DNA of 64,000 bases from Microbulbifer sp. TB1203 (GCF_030997045.1 NZ_CP116899.1:434001-498000); one strand, 5' to 3'; positions 9,015 to 18,758 are shown, numbered from the stretch's first letter. The notes: a model not told the origin generated them from the sequence alone. Program-made: numbers and translations.

Positions 9015-10271
9015 ATGTCCTCACTGCAAGATTGGCTTTCCCGCCTCGAGCGGCTGCACCCCACGGAAATCGAACTTGGCCTGGACCGCGTGGCCCGGGT
9101 GGCGCGCGCGCTGGATGTGCAGAAACCGGCTCCCAAAGTCATCACTGTCGCCGGCACCAACGGCAAGGGTTCCTGTATCGCCGCCATGGAGGCGCTGCTG
9201 CGCGCCGGCGGCCATTCGGTGGGGGCCTACAGTTCCCCCCATCTGCTGCGTTTCAACGAACGGGTGCGTATCGACGGCATTGAGGTGGAAGATGTCGAAC
9301 TGGTGCGCGCTTTCGAAGCGGTGGAAGCCGTGCGGGGCGAAGTCAGCCTCACCTATTTCGAATACACCACCCTGGCGGCGCTGTGGCTGTTCCGGGAAGC
9401 CGGTGTGGAGTTCGCACTGCTGGAGGTGGGCCTCGGCGGGCGCCTGGATGCGGTCAACCTGGTGGATGCGGATATCGCGGTGATCACCAGCATAGCGGTG
9501 GATCACGAAGACTGGCTGGGCAGCGACCGGGAGGTCATCGGCCGGGAGAAGGCCGGCATTCTGCGCCCGGGGGCCCCCTTTGTCTGCGCCGATCCGGAGC
9601 CGCCGCTGTCGGTCGCCTCGGCGGCCGGGGGGCTGGGCTGCCCCAGCTATTTTATCGGCCGCGACTTCCTGGTCGGCGGCACCGACTACCGTTTTGGCGA
9701 GTTCGAGCTCGAACTGCCGCCCACCGGCCTGCCGCGCCCCAGTATCGCCGCCGCCGTCACCGCGCTGGCGGTGCTCGACGCGCTGCCGGAGGATGCCGAA
9801 GGGGCGCTGGCGCCGCTCGAGCTGGCGGGGCGCTGCCAGCAGATCCACTGGAGGGGCCGTTCGCTGCTGCTGGATGTGGGACACAACCCGGCGGCCGCGG
9901 AGTACCTGGCGCGCCGGCTTGACGGCAACCCCATTGCCGGCGAGACCCGGGCACTGGTGGCGGTCATGGCCGACAAGGACCTGCCGGGGCTGTTCGCGCC
10001 CCTGGTCGAAAAGGTCGATACCTGGTATCCGTCGCTGCTGCCGGGCAACGAGCGCGCGGCCGGCTGCCCCGCGCTGATCGCCGGGCTGCGCAGCGCCGGC
10101 GTGGCGGAAGGCCGTATCCGCGCCGACTGCGCGCCGGTCCGAGAGGCCCTGGAGCGGGCCCTGGGTGAGATCGGTGTCAAAGACAGGTTGCTTGTCTTCG
10201 GTTCCTTCTTTACTGTTGCGGAAGTTTTACAGTGCATACGAGAAGGCGGCGATGGCGAGCCGGGACTTTGA
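9015..10271 (+). CDS. folC: Bifunctional dihydrofolate/folylpolyglutamate synthase
   Basis: Adds glutamate to dihydropteroate and to folates. The Mur-ligase-type P loop GTNGKGS is near residue 44, followed by SSPHLLRFNERVR and, in the C-terminal domain, the segment LLLDVGHNPAAAEYLARR. Length (418 aa) is normal. The last 20 bases overlap the start of the SPOR-domain gene, so the two are probably translationally coupled. Confidence 0.95.
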   Translation: MSSLQDWLSRLERLHPTEIELGLDRVARVARALDVQKPAPKVITVAGTNGKGSCIAAMEALLRAGGHSVGAYSSPHLLRFNERVRIDGIEVEDVELVRAFEAVEAVRGEVSLTYFEYTTLAALWLFREAGVEFALLEVGLGGRLDAVNLVDADIAVITSIAVDHEDWLGSDREVIGREKAGILRPGAPFVCADPEPPLSVASAAGGLGCPSYFIGRDFLVGGTDYRFGEFELELPPTGLPRPSIAAAVTALAVLDALPEDAEGALAPLELAGRCQQIHWRGRSLLLDVGHNPAAAEYLARRLDGNPIAGETRALVAVMADKDLPGLFAPLVEKVDTWYPSLLPGNERAAGCPALIAGLRSAGVAEGRIRADCAPVREALERALGEIGVKDRLLVFGSFFTVAEVLQCIREGGDGEPGL

Positions 10272-10893
10272 TCTCGCAAAACACGGCCCGGTAAGGCGGG
10301 CCCGGCTGAACGATGGCTTCAAGCAGCGCATCGTGGGCGCGCTGGTGCTCGCCGCGCTGGCGGTGATCTTCCTGCCGACCCTGTTCGACCGCGAGGGCGC
10401 CCGCTATATCGACGCCACCAGCCAGATCCCGCCGGCGCCGGATATCCAGCCCATCGAGATCGCCGAGCCCCGGCCGGTGACAGATGTGGCCCCGGCTCCC
10501 GCACCGGAAGAGGCCTTTCAGCCGGAATTGGTGGAACAGCCTTCCAAACCTCCTGCCTCGCCGGAGGAAGATGTTGCGCAAAAGCCTGCTGCGGAAAGCG
10601 AAAAACCGGCGGTGCAAAAAGACGATCCACCCATTCTCGACGCCCGCGGCCTGCCGGTCGCCTGGGTAGTGCAGGTGGCCTCCTACAGCGATGAAGCCCG
10701 CGCGGAACGACTCCGCACGCGTCTGATGGGCGAGGGCTACAAGGCCTATACCCGCGGAGTGACCACCGACAAAGGCCGCTTTGTACGGGTTTTTGTAGGC
10801 CCGAAAGTCAGCGAGGCGGATGCCCGGGGGGCCAAGCGCGAGCTGGACCAGTTGCTCGGCGCGCAGACTCTGGTACTGCGTTTCAAGCCCTGA
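10252..10893 (+). CDS. SPOR-domain membrane protein, DedD-like
   Basis: This 213-aa protein has a short basic cytoplasmic tail, one membrane helix (FKQRIVGALVLAALAVIFLP, residues about 22-41), a Pro/Glu-rich periplasmic linker and a C-terminal SPOR domain (VVQVASYSDEARAERLRTRL ... RVFVGP). SPOR domains bind denuded septal peptidoglycan, so a role in cell division is the family expectation. ATG 10252 follows GAGAAGG and overlaps folC. Position between folC and cvpA is the same as dedD in E. coli. Confidence 0.9.
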   Translation: MASRDFDLAKHGPVRRARLNDGFKQRIVGALVLAALAVIFLPTLFDREGARYIDATSQIPPAPDIQPIEIAEPRPVTDVAPAPAPEEAFQPELVEQPSKPPASPEEDVAQKPAAESEKPAVQKDDPPILDARGLPVAWVVQVASYSDEARAERLRTRLMGEGYKAYTRGVTTDKGRFVRVFVGPKVSEADARGAKRELDQLLGAQTLVLRFKP

Positions 10894-11002
10894 TGCGCAA
10901 TGCATATCCTTCCGCGATTCCCTTTCCTGATCCCTGTTCACTGACCATCGATCACTGTAAAATGCGCGCTCTTCGCGGCAGCCGCCGAGGCGGGTAGGTT
11001 GA

Positions 11003-11497
11003 ATGAATTGGGCTGACTGGACCATCCTGGCGATCGTGGCCATTTCCACGCTGATCGGTCTCAGTCGGGGTTTTGTGCGCGAAACCCTTTCCCTGCTCAC
11101 CTGGGTGGCGGCCTTCGTGGTGGCGATGATGTTCCGCGACGAACTGGCCCCGCTGCTCTCCCGCCTGGTGGACACCCCCTCGCTGCAGGCGATTGCCGCC
11201 TTCGCCATCCTGTTTATCTTTACCCTGCTCGCCGGCGCCGGTCTCAATATGACCCTGTCTGCCTTTGTAGAGGCCACCGGGCTGTCCGGTACCGACCGGG
11301 TGCTGGGGATGGTGTTCGGACTGCTGCGCGGCGGCATTGTCGTGCTGACGGTGCTGATAGTGGCCCCGGCTCTGGTGCCGGTGGAGGAGGACGGCTGGTG
11401 GCGGGAGTCGGTGCTGATTCCCCACTTCCTGGAGTTCGAGGATCGGGCGCGGGAGGCGGCCGCTGCGCTCAAGGAATTCTTTGTAAATCTTTTTTGA
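11003..11497 (+). CDS. cvpA: CvpA family membrane protein
   Basis: 164 aa with four predicted membrane helices. The opening MNWADWTILAIVAISTLIGL and the segment RGFVRETLSLLTWVAAF are typical of CvpA, which in E. coli is needed for colicin V production and envelope homeostasis. It lies directly before purF, the conserved cvpA-purF pairing; the gap is only 23 bases. Confidence 0.93.
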   Translation: MNWADWTILAIVAISTLIGLSRGFVRETLSLLTWVAAFVVAMMFRDELAPLLSRLVDTPSLQAIAAFAILFIFTLLAGAGLNMTLSAFVEATGLSGTDRVLGMVFGLLRGGIVVLTVLIVAPALVPVEEDGWWRESVLIPHFLEFEDRAREAAAALKEFFVNLF

Positions 11498-11520
11498 CTG
11501 TTTTCACTGGGGCAAAAACT

Positions 11521-13008
11521 ATGTGTGGTATTGTCGGTATTGTCGGTAAGAGTGACGTCAATCTGCAGCTGTACGACGCGCTCACCCTGCTGCAACACCG
11601 CGGACAGGACGCCGCCGGCATCGTCACCTGCGATGGTGACCGACTCTGCCAGCAGAAAGCCAACGGCCTGGTGCGCGACGTGTTCCGCGCGCGGCATATG
11701 CAGAGGCTCACTGGCAACTTCGGCATCGGCCATGTGCGATATCCCACCGCCGGCAGTTCCGGCCCCGCCCTTGCCCAGCCCTTCTACGTCAACTCCCCCT
11801 ACGGCATCGCCATGGGTCACAACGGCAACCTCACCAACATGCGCGAAGTGGTGGAAGAAATCTTCCAGCAGGACCTGCGCCATATCAACACCGATTCCGA
11901 TTCCGAAGTGCTGCTGAATGTGTTCGCCCACGAACTGCACAAGCTGGGCAAACTGCAGCCTGATGCGGGAGATATCTTTACCGCGATGAAAGCGGTACAC
12001 AAACGGGTGCGCGGCGGCTACGCCTGCGTAGCGCTGATCGTCGGCTACGGCATCGTCGCCTTCCGCGATCCCCACGGCATACGCCCGCTGGTGTACGGCA
12101 AGCGCGAGACCGACAAGGGCACCGAGTATATGGTGGCCTCGGAATCCGTGGCCCTGGACGTGCTGGGCTACACCCTGGTGCGCGACGTGGCGCCGGGCGA
12201 GGCCATCTATATCGAACTGGACGGTACGGTGCACGCAGAGCAGTGTGCGGAAAATCCCTCCCTCAACCCATGTATTTTCGAACACGTGTACTTCGCACGG
12301 CCGGACTCCATTATGGACGGCGTGTCGGTGCACAAGGCGCGCCTGCGCCAGGGCGAACACCTGGCGGAAAAGATCCTGCGCGAGCGCCCGGATCACGATA
12401 TCGACGTGGTGATTCCCATCCCCGACTCCGCGCGCATCGCCGGGCAGACGGTGGCCCACAACCTCGGGGTGAAATTCCGCGAGGGCATGGTGAAGAATCG
12501 CTATATCGGCCGCACCTTTATCATGCCGGGGCAGAAACAGCGCAAGAAGTCCGTGCGTCAGAAACTGAATCCCATCGCGCTGGAATTCCGCGGCAAGAAC
12601 GTGCTGCTGGTGGACGATTCCATCGTGCGCGGCACCACCTGTAAACAGATTATCCAGATGGCGCGGGAGGCGGGCGCCGCCAAGGTGTATTTCGCCACCG
12701 CGGCGCCGGCGGTGAAATATCCCAACGTCTACGGCATCGACATGCCCTCCGCCAGCGAACTGGTGGCCCATGATCGCACCACCGAGGAAATCTGTAAGGA
12801 GATCGGTGCCGACTGGCTGATCTACCAGGACCTGGAAGACCTGGTGGTCAGCTCCGCCGAAGGCAACAGCGAGATCGAGCAGTTCGACTGCTCGGTATTC
12901 GACGGCAACTACATCACCGGCGACGTGGACGAAGAGTACCTGGAGCAACTGCACGCCGAGCGCAACGACGCGGCGAAAAACAACAAGGGCAGCCACAGCG
13001 CGCTGTAG
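11521..13008 (+). CDS. purF: Amidophosphoribosyltransferase PurF
   Basis: Commits PRPP to purine synthesis by transferring the glutamine amide nitrogen. The protein starts MCGIVGIVG; Cys2 is the glutaminase nucleophile after Met removal. The PRPP-binding loop VLLVDDSIVRGTTCKQI is intact. Length is 495 aa. I chose ATG 11521, because upstream in-frame codons belong to the reverse end of cvpA and would hide the catalytic Cys. Confidence 0.97.
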   Translation: MCGIVGIVGKSDVNLQLYDALTLLQHRGQDAAGIVTCDGDRLCQQKANGLVRDVFRARHMQRLTGNFGIGHVRYPTAGSSGPALAQPFYVNSPYGIAMGHNGNLTNMREVVEEIFQQDLRHINTDSDSEVLLNVFAHELHKLGKLQPDAGDIFTAMKAVHKRVRGGYACVALIVGYGIVAFRDPHGIRPLVYGKRETDKGTEYMVASESVALDVLGYTLVRDVAPGEAIYIELDGTVHAEQCAENPSLNPCIFEHVYFARPDSIMDGVSVHKARLRQGEHLAEKILRERPDHDIDVVIPIPDSARIAGQTVAHNLGVKFREGMVKNRYIGRTFIMPGQKQRKKSVRQKLNPIALEFRGKNVLLVDDSIVRGTTCKQIIQMAREAGAAKVYFATAAPAVKYPNVYGIDMPSASELVAHDRTTEEICKEIGADWLIYQDLEDLVVSSAEGNSEIEQFDCSVFDGNYITGDVDEEYLEQLHAERNDAAKNNKGSHSAL

Positions 13009-13092
13009 CCGGGACAAATTTGCCGGGAGCAAATTTGGGCAGCTTCTCAAGCCGGCCGGAGGCGGAGGCAAATGGATGTGCCGAGTCACCGC

Positions 13093-13127
13093 CGAGCCCC
13101 AGCTCGGCTTGCGGGCCTAAGGCCCGC
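13093..13127. other. Two adjacent hairpins between purF and metZ
   Basis: CCGAGC-CCCA-GCTCGG (13093-13108) and GCGGGCC-TAA-GGCCCGC (13111-13127) are perfect small stems in the 203-base gap. Neither has a T run, so neither is a clear terminator. I see no recognisable SAM or other riboswitch in this leader. Confidence 0.4.
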
Positions 13128-13211
13128 TCAGGTGAGCCATTCTCCGCCATATCGGTTAACATAACCGCCTCCGCAAAAAGCATCTCTCTTTAAAAAAAAC
13201 CGGGACGGTTT

Positions 13212-14393
13212 ATGTTCGAAGACGAAGGCTATTCACTGGATACCCTGGCAGTGCGCGCCGGGCAGAGCCGCTCTCCCGAGGGCGAGCACTCCGAGGCCCT
13301 CTACCTCACCTCCAGTTACGTATTCCCCTCCGCCGCAGAAGCCGCGGCGCGTTTTACCGGTGAGTCCACCGGCAACGTCTATTCCCGCTACACCAATCCC
13401 ACGGTGCGCATGTTCGAACAGCGTATCGCCGCGCTCGAAGGCGGCGAGGCGGCGGTGGCCACCTCCAGCGGCATGGCCGCAATCCTCAGCCTGTGCATGG
13501 CGCTGCTCAAATCCGGCGACAAGGTGATCTGTTCGCGCAGTGTCTTCGGCACCACCACCGCGCTGTTCACCCGCTATATGGAAAAGTTCGGCGTGCGCGT
13601 GGCCTTCGTGGACCTCACCGACATGCATTCCTGGCAGGGCGCCCTCGATGGCGACACCAAGCTGTTGTTTATGGAGACGCCCTCCAACCCGCTGTGCGAA
13701 GTGGCGGATATCCGCCAGCTGGCGGATCTGGCTCACAGCGCCGGCGCGCTGCTGGTGGTGGACAACTGCTTCTGCACGCCGGCATTGCAGCGCCCGCTGG
13801 AACTGGGCGCGGATATCGTGGTGCATTCCGCCACCAAATACCTGGACGGCCAGGGACGCTGCGTAGGCGGCGTAGCCGTGGGCAGCAAAGAAATCATGGA
13901 CGAACTGGTGATCTTCCTGCGCACCGCCGGCCCCAGCATGAGCCCCTTCAACGCCTGGGTGTTCCTCAAAGGCCTGGAAACCCTGAACCTGCGCATGCAG
14001 GCCCACTGCCGCAACGCGCTGGCGCTGGCCTGGTGGTTGGACGAGCAGGCCGCGGTGGAAAAGGTGAACTACGCCGGCCTGCCCAAGCATCCAGGCCACC
14101 TCCTGGCGGCCAAGCAGCAGTCCGCATTCGGCGGTGTGTTCAGCTTCACCGTACGCGGCGGCCGCGAGGAGGCGTGGAAAGTGATCGACAACTGCAGGAT
14201 CTTCTCCTGCACCGCGAACCTGGGTGACGCCAAAAGCACCATCGTACACCCTGCCACCACCACCCACGGCCGCCTCAGCGAGGAGGATAAAGCTCGCGCC
14301 GGTATCACCGAAAACCTGATCCGCGTCTCCGTGGGCCTGGAAGATATAGGGGATCTGCAGCGGGACCTGAAGCGGGGGCTGGCGCAGCTGTAA
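13212..14393 (+). CDS. metZ: O-succinylhomoserine sulfhydrylase MetZ
   Basis: Makes homocysteine directly from O-succinylhomoserine and sulfide (methionine synthesis). It is a Cys/Met-metabolism PLP enzyme of 393 aa. The PLP lysine is in the motif HSATKYLDGQGR, and the segment SRYTNPTVRMFEQRIAALEG is typical of the family. The purF-metZ neighbourhood is characteristic of Pseudomonas and relatives and is the main reason for choosing MetZ over cystathionine gamma-synthase; the two are hard to separate by motif alone. Confidence 0.9.
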   Translation: MFEDEGYSLDTLAVRAGQSRSPEGEHSEALYLTSSYVFPSAAEAAARFTGESTGNVYSRYTNPTVRMFEQRIAALEGGEAAVATSSGMAAILSLCMALLKSGDKVICSRSVFGTTTALFTRYMEKFGVRVAFVDLTDMHSWQGALDGDTKLLFMETPSNPLCEVADIRQLADLAHSAGALLVVDNCFCTPALQRPLELGADIVVHSATKYLDGQGRCVGGVAVGSKEIMDELVIFLRTAGPSMSPFNAWVFLKGLETLNLRMQAHCRNALALAWWLDEQAAVEKVNYAGLPKHPGHLLAAKQQSAFGGVFSFTVRGGREEAWKVIDNCRIFSCTANLGDAKSTIVHPATTTHGRLSEEDKARAGITENLIRVSVGLEDIGDLQRDLKRGLAQL

Positions 14394-14499
14394 CTGGCGC
14401 TGTTTGTGACGGCGATGGCAGAGTCCTTGCGCCAAACACCTATGATTAACTATTGGCACTGTCGCTTCAGTTGCGACTGTGCCCTCCTACAACGACAAC

Positions 14500-14627
14500 A
14501 CGATGCGAAGGCCCTGATGCCGGGGGCTTTTTGCCAGACCTTCTGCGGCCATGGATGGCCGTGGAGAGCGTACAGGGACGTATTTAAGGGGGGCGCCCAG
14601 CCCGTGTCTGGCAAAAAGCCCCCGGCA
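14500..14627. repeat. Long inverted repeat, family GATGCGAAGGCCCTGATGCCG, copy 1
   Basis: A perfect 22-base inverted repeat: TGCCGGGGGCTTTTTGCCAG starts the left arm (14518-14539) and its complement is at 14606-14627, enclosing 66 bases. It is preceded by CGATGCGAAGGCCCTGA, which recurs near 42.1 kb and 46.9-47.1 kb. The element fills most of the gap between metZ and the moxR-type gene. No gene is visible between 14394 and 14705. Confidence 0.75.
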
Positions 14628-14705
14628 GCGGGGCCGCCACGGAGTCAGAACAGGGCCAATTACCCGGAAACTCCGAACAAAAAACCGAGCAGTAATGGAT
14701 TCGCC

Positions 14706-15617
14706 GTGCAAAAACTGATTTCCCATATCGTCGCCGATATCGGCAGGGTGCTGCTGGGCAAGGAGCACCAGGTCAAGCTGGCGCTCGCCTGCCTGTTGTC
14801 CCGCGGACACCTGCTGATCGAGGACCTGCCCGGCATGGGCAAGACCACTTTGGCCCACGCCCTGGCGCAGGTATTGGGGCTGTCCTACAAGCGGGTGCAG
14901 TTCACCAGCGACATGCTCCCGGCGGATATTCTCGGCGTGTCCATCTTCGAGCGGGACTCCGGCCAGTTCCGCTTCCACGAGGGCCCGGTGTTCAGCCAAC
15001 TGCTGCTGGCGGACGAGATCAACCGCTCGTCCCCCAAGACCCAGAGCGCGCTGCTGGAAGCCATGGAAGAGCGCCAGGTGAGCGTCGACGGCGAGACGCG
15101 CCCGCTGCCGGAACCCTTCTTCGTGATCGCGACGCAAAACCCGCTGCACCAGTCGGGCACCTTCGCGCTGCCGGAATCCCAACTGGACCGCTTCCTGATG
15201 CGCATCGGCCTGGGCTACCCCACCCGCGAGGCGGAGCGGGCGCTGTTCAACGGTGTCGACCCGCGGGCGCAGTTGCGCCAACTGCAACCGCGGATCGACG
15301 GCGCCACGCTGCAGAAAATGCAGCGCCTAGTGGGCCAGGTGAAGGCCTCCGAAAGCCTGCTGGACTATGTCGAACGCCTGGTGCAGCACACCCGCCAGAG
15401 CCCCGAATGCGCCGTCGGCCTGTCCCCCCGCGGCGCCCTGGCGCTGTTGCATGCGGCCCGCGCCTGGGCGCTGATCCACGGCCGCGGCCACCTGCTGCCG
15501 GAGGACGTGCAGGCGGTGCTGCCGGCGGTGGCCGGGCACCGGCTGCACAGTGAGAGCGGCGATAGTACTCATCTGGTGGAGCGCCTGATGCACCAGGTCG
15601 ATATCATCGCGGCCTGA
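14706..15617 (+). CDS. MoxR-family AAA+ ATPase
   Basis: AAA+ ATPase of the MoxR type, about 303 aa from GTG 14706. Walker A is GMGKTT, Walker B is LLLADEINR, and sensor 1 is in VIATQNPLHQSGTFALPESQ. The open frame extends 100 codons further upstream but runs through the inverted repeat and carries no conserved sequence, so GTG 14706 (opening QKLISHIVADIGRVLLGKE) is preferred; its ribosome site is weak. MoxR ATPases are thought to act as chaperones for assembly of neighbouring proteins. Here it is followed by DUF58 and transglutaminase genes, the usual three-gene operon. Confidence 0.88.
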   Translation: MQKLISHIVADIGRVLLGKEHQVKLALACLLSRGHLLIEDLPGMGKTTLAHALAQVLGLSYKRVQFTSDMLPADILGVSIFERDSGQFRFHEGPVFSQLLLADEINRSSPKTQSALLEAMEERQVSVDGETRPLPEPFFVIATQNPLHQSGTFALPESQLDRFLMRIGLGYPTREAERALFNGVDPRAQLRQLQPRIDGATLQKMQRLVGQVKASESLLDYVERLVQHTRQSPECAVGLSPRGALALLHAARAWALIHGRGHLLPEDVQAVLPAVAGHRLHSESGDSTHLVERLMHQVDIIAA

Positions 15618-15621
15618 TTCC

Positions 15622-16608
15622 ATGGCCGCCCCGAATAGCACAGATCGTTCGCCCGCCGGCCACTGGCGCGACATCATGGAACGCTGGCTGAGCCGCCGCG
15701 CCCCCGCTGCGCGCAGCGTCGGCCTGGACCACGGCAAACTGTTCATCCTCCCCACCCGCGCCGGCATGGCCTTCCTGCTGGTGATCGCGCTGCTGTGGCT
15801 GCTGGCCACCAACTACGAAAACAACCTGGTGTTCGCCCTCACTTTCCTCCTGGTCAGTCTGTTCGCGGTGCTGCCGGTACACACCTTCGCCAACCTGTCC
15901 GGCGTGCAGTTGCAATTATTGGAAGCGCGCCCCGCCTTTGCCGGCGACTACGCCGAGGCCCGGATCGAGGTCGGCCGCGAGGGGCGGCGGTCCCGGGAGC
16001 GGATACGGATTTTCTGGCCGTCGGAAGAGGGCGCTGAACTGGACCTGTGTGAACAGAGCCGCGCCGAGGTGCAGGTGGCGCTGCCGGTGATCAAACGCGG
16101 GCGGCAGCGCGCGCCGCGCCTGCGGGTGGAGAGCCGCTTTCCGCTGGGATTGTTCCGCTGCTGGAGCCCGGTGGACCTGGATATCGAATTCCTGGTCTAC
16201 CCCCGCCCGAAATCCGCCGGCCCCCTGCCGGTGGGCGCCACCGTGGGGGAAGGGGAGTCCGAGCAGAAGCTGCGCGGCGGCGACGACTTCGCCGGCCTCA
16301 AACCCTACCGGCCGGGGGACTCCCTGCGTCACCTGGCCTGGAAACAATACGCCGGGGGGCGCGACCTCTACAGCAAGGAGTACGAAAGCGGCGCCGATGC
16401 GCGCCTGTGGCTCGACTGGGACCTGCTCGCCGGGCGCGACGTGGAAACCCGGCTGAGCAACCTGTGCCACTGGGCGCTGCAGGCGGAGCGGGAACAGACG
16501 CCCTACGGCCTGCGCCTGCCGGGCAGCGAGATAGCCCCGGCGCTGGGCAACCCGCATCTGCAGCGGGTGCTGGGCGCGCTGGCGCTGTTTCCGGTGCAGG
16601 GGGCCTGA
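15622..16608 (+). CDS. DUF58 family protein
   Basis: 328 aa. Two membrane helices lie close together near residues 47-90. The DUF58 signature (RGGDDFAGLKPYRPGDSLRHLAWK) lies in the second half, followed by the YSKEYES segment. The family is a von Willebrand-like domain always found with MoxR ATPases. The gene starts five bases after the moxR-type stop, and its stop overlaps the start of tgpA (TGATG), so the three are one operon. Confidence 0.88.
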   Translation: MAAPNSTDRSPAGHWRDIMERWLSRRAPAARSVGLDHGKLFILPTRAGMAFLLVIALLWLLATNYENNLVFALTFLLVSLFAVLPVHTFANLSGVQLQLLEARPAFAGDYAEARIEVGREGRRSRERIRIFWPSEEGAELDLCEQSRAEVQVALPVIKRGRQRAPRLRVESRFPLGLFRCWSPVDLDIEFLVYPRPKSAGPLPVGATVGEGESEQKLRGGDDFAGLKPYRPGDSLRHLAWKQYAGGRDLYSKEYESGADARLWLDWDLLAGRDVETRLSNLCHWALQAEREQTPYGLRLPGSEIAPALGNPHLQRVLGALALFPVQGA

Positions 16609-18662
16609 TGTCACAGAGCAGGGAAATGCTGCCTCGGGAGAGCCTGCTGTGGATCTTCGCCGCCCAGTTCGCCGCGCTGCTGCCGCAATTTGCGCTCCTG
16701 CCGCTGTGGATCGTCTGCGCCTGGGCCTTCGCGGTCTACTGGCGTCTGGAGGTCTACCGCGGCCGCCGCGACCTGCCCGGGCGCACCGTCAAGTTGCTGG
16801 CGGTGGCCCTGGCGGTGGGCGGCCTGGCGCTTTCCTATCGGCGCTGGTTTGCGCTGGAACCGATGGTGGCGCTGCTGGCGGTGTCCTTCACACTGAAGAA
16901 CCTGGAACTGGTCAGCCGCCGCGACGCCTTTCTCAGCCTGCTGCTGGCCTATTTCGTCGCCGCCACCCTGTTCGTGTTCGAGCAGACCATCCCCCACGCC
17001 TTCTACGGAGCGGTCTGCGTGGTGCTGATCACCGCCGCGCTGGCGGCCCAGCAGGGCAGCTCCAGCGCCCGCCCCCGCCGCGCCCTGGGGCTATCCCTGC
17101 GCCTGCTGGCCCAGGCGGTGCCGCTGATGCTGCTGCTGTTTATCGTAATGCCGCGCCTGGGCCCGCTGTGGGCGGTGCCGCAAAACACCGGTGGCGCCAG
17201 CACCGGCATCAGCGATTCCATGAGCCCGGGGGATTTCGCGCAACTGTCCAAGTCCGACAAGCCGGCCCTGCGCATCGCCTTTGACGGCCCGGTGCCGCCG
17301 CCGGAGCAGCGCTACTGGCGCGGACTGGTCTATTCGGATTTCGACGGCCGGCGCTGGAGCCAGGGTTTCGGTGTGGATCCCCGGGAGGGCGGCCGGGTCA
17401 GCTGGGGGCCGCCGCAACAGCCGCTGCCGGCGGTGGGTCCGCGCTACCGCTACCGGGTGATCCAGGAGCCCACCAACAACCGCTGGCTGTTCGCCATGGC
17501 GCGGCCGCACTCGGATACCGATGGCGTGGGGGAAACCTCCGATGACCGCCTGCTGAAGAAAGCGCCGGTGTACAACCGCTTTGCCTACGAGGTGCGCACC
17601 TGGCCGCGGGAGACTCTCGGTGCTGTTCCCGAGTTGAGCGACTTCGAGCGCAGCCGCAACCTGCAACTGCCCGGGGGAGGCAATCCGCGGACCCGCGCCT
17701 GGGCGCAGGAACTGCGCGCGAAAAATCCCGATACCGAGGAGATCTCCCGGTGGATTCTGCAGTTTTACAATCGGAGCTTTGTTTACACCCTCAAGCCGCC
17801 GGCCCTGGGGGCGGATTCCGTGGACGAATTCCTGTTCGAAAGCCAGCAGGGCTTTTGCGAACACTTTGCCGGCAGCTATGTGTTCGCGATGCGCGCCGCC
17901 GGCGTGCCGGCGCGGGTGGTGGCGGGCTACCAGGGTGGCGAGTGGGTGGCACAGGAGGAGTACCTGCTGGTGCGCGAATACGACGCCCACGCCTGGGCGG
18001 AGATCTGGATTCCCGGGCGGGGCTGGCAGCGGGTTGACCCCACTGCGGCGGTTTCCCCGGAGCGTATTCGCGACGGCCTGCGCAGTGCCGCCGCGGAGGA
18101 GTTTATGCAGGACTCGCTGCTGCCTCTGCACCGCATCTCCGTGCTCAACCGGCTGCGCCTGCAGTGGGATATGATCAACTACCGCTGGTATCAGTCGGTG
18201 GTCAGTTTCGATAGCGACAGGCAGCGGGGTCTGTTGCAGCGGATTCTGGGGGAGGTGTCCCCACTGCGTATCGCTCTGTTTATCGCCGTGCCGCTGGGCG
18301 CGGCGCTGCTGTGCGTATTGTCCTGGCTCTGGTGGAGCGGCCGCAGCCGGCGCCTGCCGCCGGCCAGCCGGCTGTACCGCAAATTCTGCCGGCGCATGGC
18401 CCGCGCCGGTATCGAACGCCGCCCCGGTGAGGCGCCGCGGGATTTCGCGCGCCGCGTGCGCGCGGAGAAGCCGCATCTGGGGCCCATGGCCGAGCGCATC
18501 ACCGCAGCCTTCGAGAAAGCGGCCTACTGCGAAGACCAGGAGGCGGAAAAACAACTACGCCGGCTGTTGCGGCAATGGCGGGTGGTGAGTCGTCATTCCG
18601 GCGGAGGCCGGAATCCAGGTGCCACCAGACTGGATACCGGTACCGGATCGAGTCCGGCATGA
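16608..18662 (+). CDS. tgpA: TgpA-type protein-glutamine gamma-glutamyltransferase
   Basis: 684-aa inner-membrane transglutaminase-like protein. Several membrane helices occupy about residues 10-185, then a periplasmic domain with the catalytic triad: Cys in GFCEHFAGSY, His in YDAHAWAEIW and Asp in RVDPTAAV. A further helix (near 550-570) and a DUF4129-like tail follow. P. aeruginosa TgpA is essential and acts in the periplasm. The start ATG overlaps the DUF58 stop. The last 20 or so residues (from about VVSRHSGGGRNPG) are encoded by an inserted repeat, so the original C-terminus was probably shorter or different. Confidence 0.9.
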   Translation: MSQSREMLPRESLLWIFAAQFAALLPQFALLPLWIVCAWAFAVYWRLEVYRGRRDLPGRTVKLLAVALAVGGLALSYRRWFALEPMVALLAVSFTLKNLELVSRRDAFLSLLLAYFVAATLFVFEQTIPHAFYGAVCVVLITAALAAQQGSSSARPRRALGLSLRLLAQAVPLMLLLFIVMPRLGPLWAVPQNTGGASTGISDSMSPGDFAQLSKSDKPALRIAFDGPVPPPEQRYWRGLVYSDFDGRRWSQGFGVDPREGGRVSWGPPQQPLPAVGPRYRYRVIQEPTNNRWLFAMARPHSDTDGVGETSDDRLLKKAPVYNRFAYEVRTWPRETLGAVPELSDFERSRNLQLPGGGNPRTRAWAQELRAKNPDTEEISRWILQFYNRSFVYTLKPPALGADSVDEFLFESQQGFCEHFAGSYVFAMRAAGVPARVVAGYQGGEWVAQEEYLLVREYDAHAWAEIWIPGRGWQRVDPTAAVSPERIRDGLRSAAAEEFMQDSLLPLHRISVLNRLRLQWDMINYRWYQSVVSFDSDRQRGLLQRILGEVSPLRIALFIAVPLGAALLCVLSWLWWSGRSRRLPPASRLYRKFCRRMARAGIERRPGEAPRDFARRVRAEKPHLGPMAERITAAFEKAAYCEDQEAEKQLRRLLRQWRVVSRHSGGGRNPGATRLDTGTGSSPA

Positions 18663-18684
18663 CGTTCCTGCGCCGGTATGACGA
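18591..18684. repeat. GTCATTCCGG...TATGACGA dispersed repeat, copy 1
   Basis: Starts CGTCATTCCGGCGGAGGCCG, continues with GAATCCAG and CTGGATACCGG, and ends CGCCGGTATGACGAG. This is the common proteobacterial dispersed repeat whose translation often reads WIPAxxGMT. It contains the stop codon of tgpA. A second copy is at 22.2 kb, also just upstream of an MFS gene. Confidence 0.75.
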
Positions 18685-18758
18685 GTAAATAGAGTTTATT
18701 CGAAACAAGTATCTACAATTGCCACCCCTTGCTTTCCATTAACCGCTAACCACTCGAT

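Noticed and set aside
10210..13089. 959-codon open frame on the minus strand
   Set aside because: It is the antisense shadow of folC, the SPOR gene, cvpA and purF, all of which have clear families on the + strand. Long open antisense frames are expected at this GC content.
13009..13211. SAM or other riboswitch in front of metZ
   Set aside because: Two simple hairpins are present, but none of the conserved cores of known methionine-related riboswitches can be recognised.
14406..14705. 100-residue N-terminal extension of the MoxR ATPase
   Set aside because: The extension is translation of the inverted repeat and has no family similarity; the domain starts at GTG 14706.
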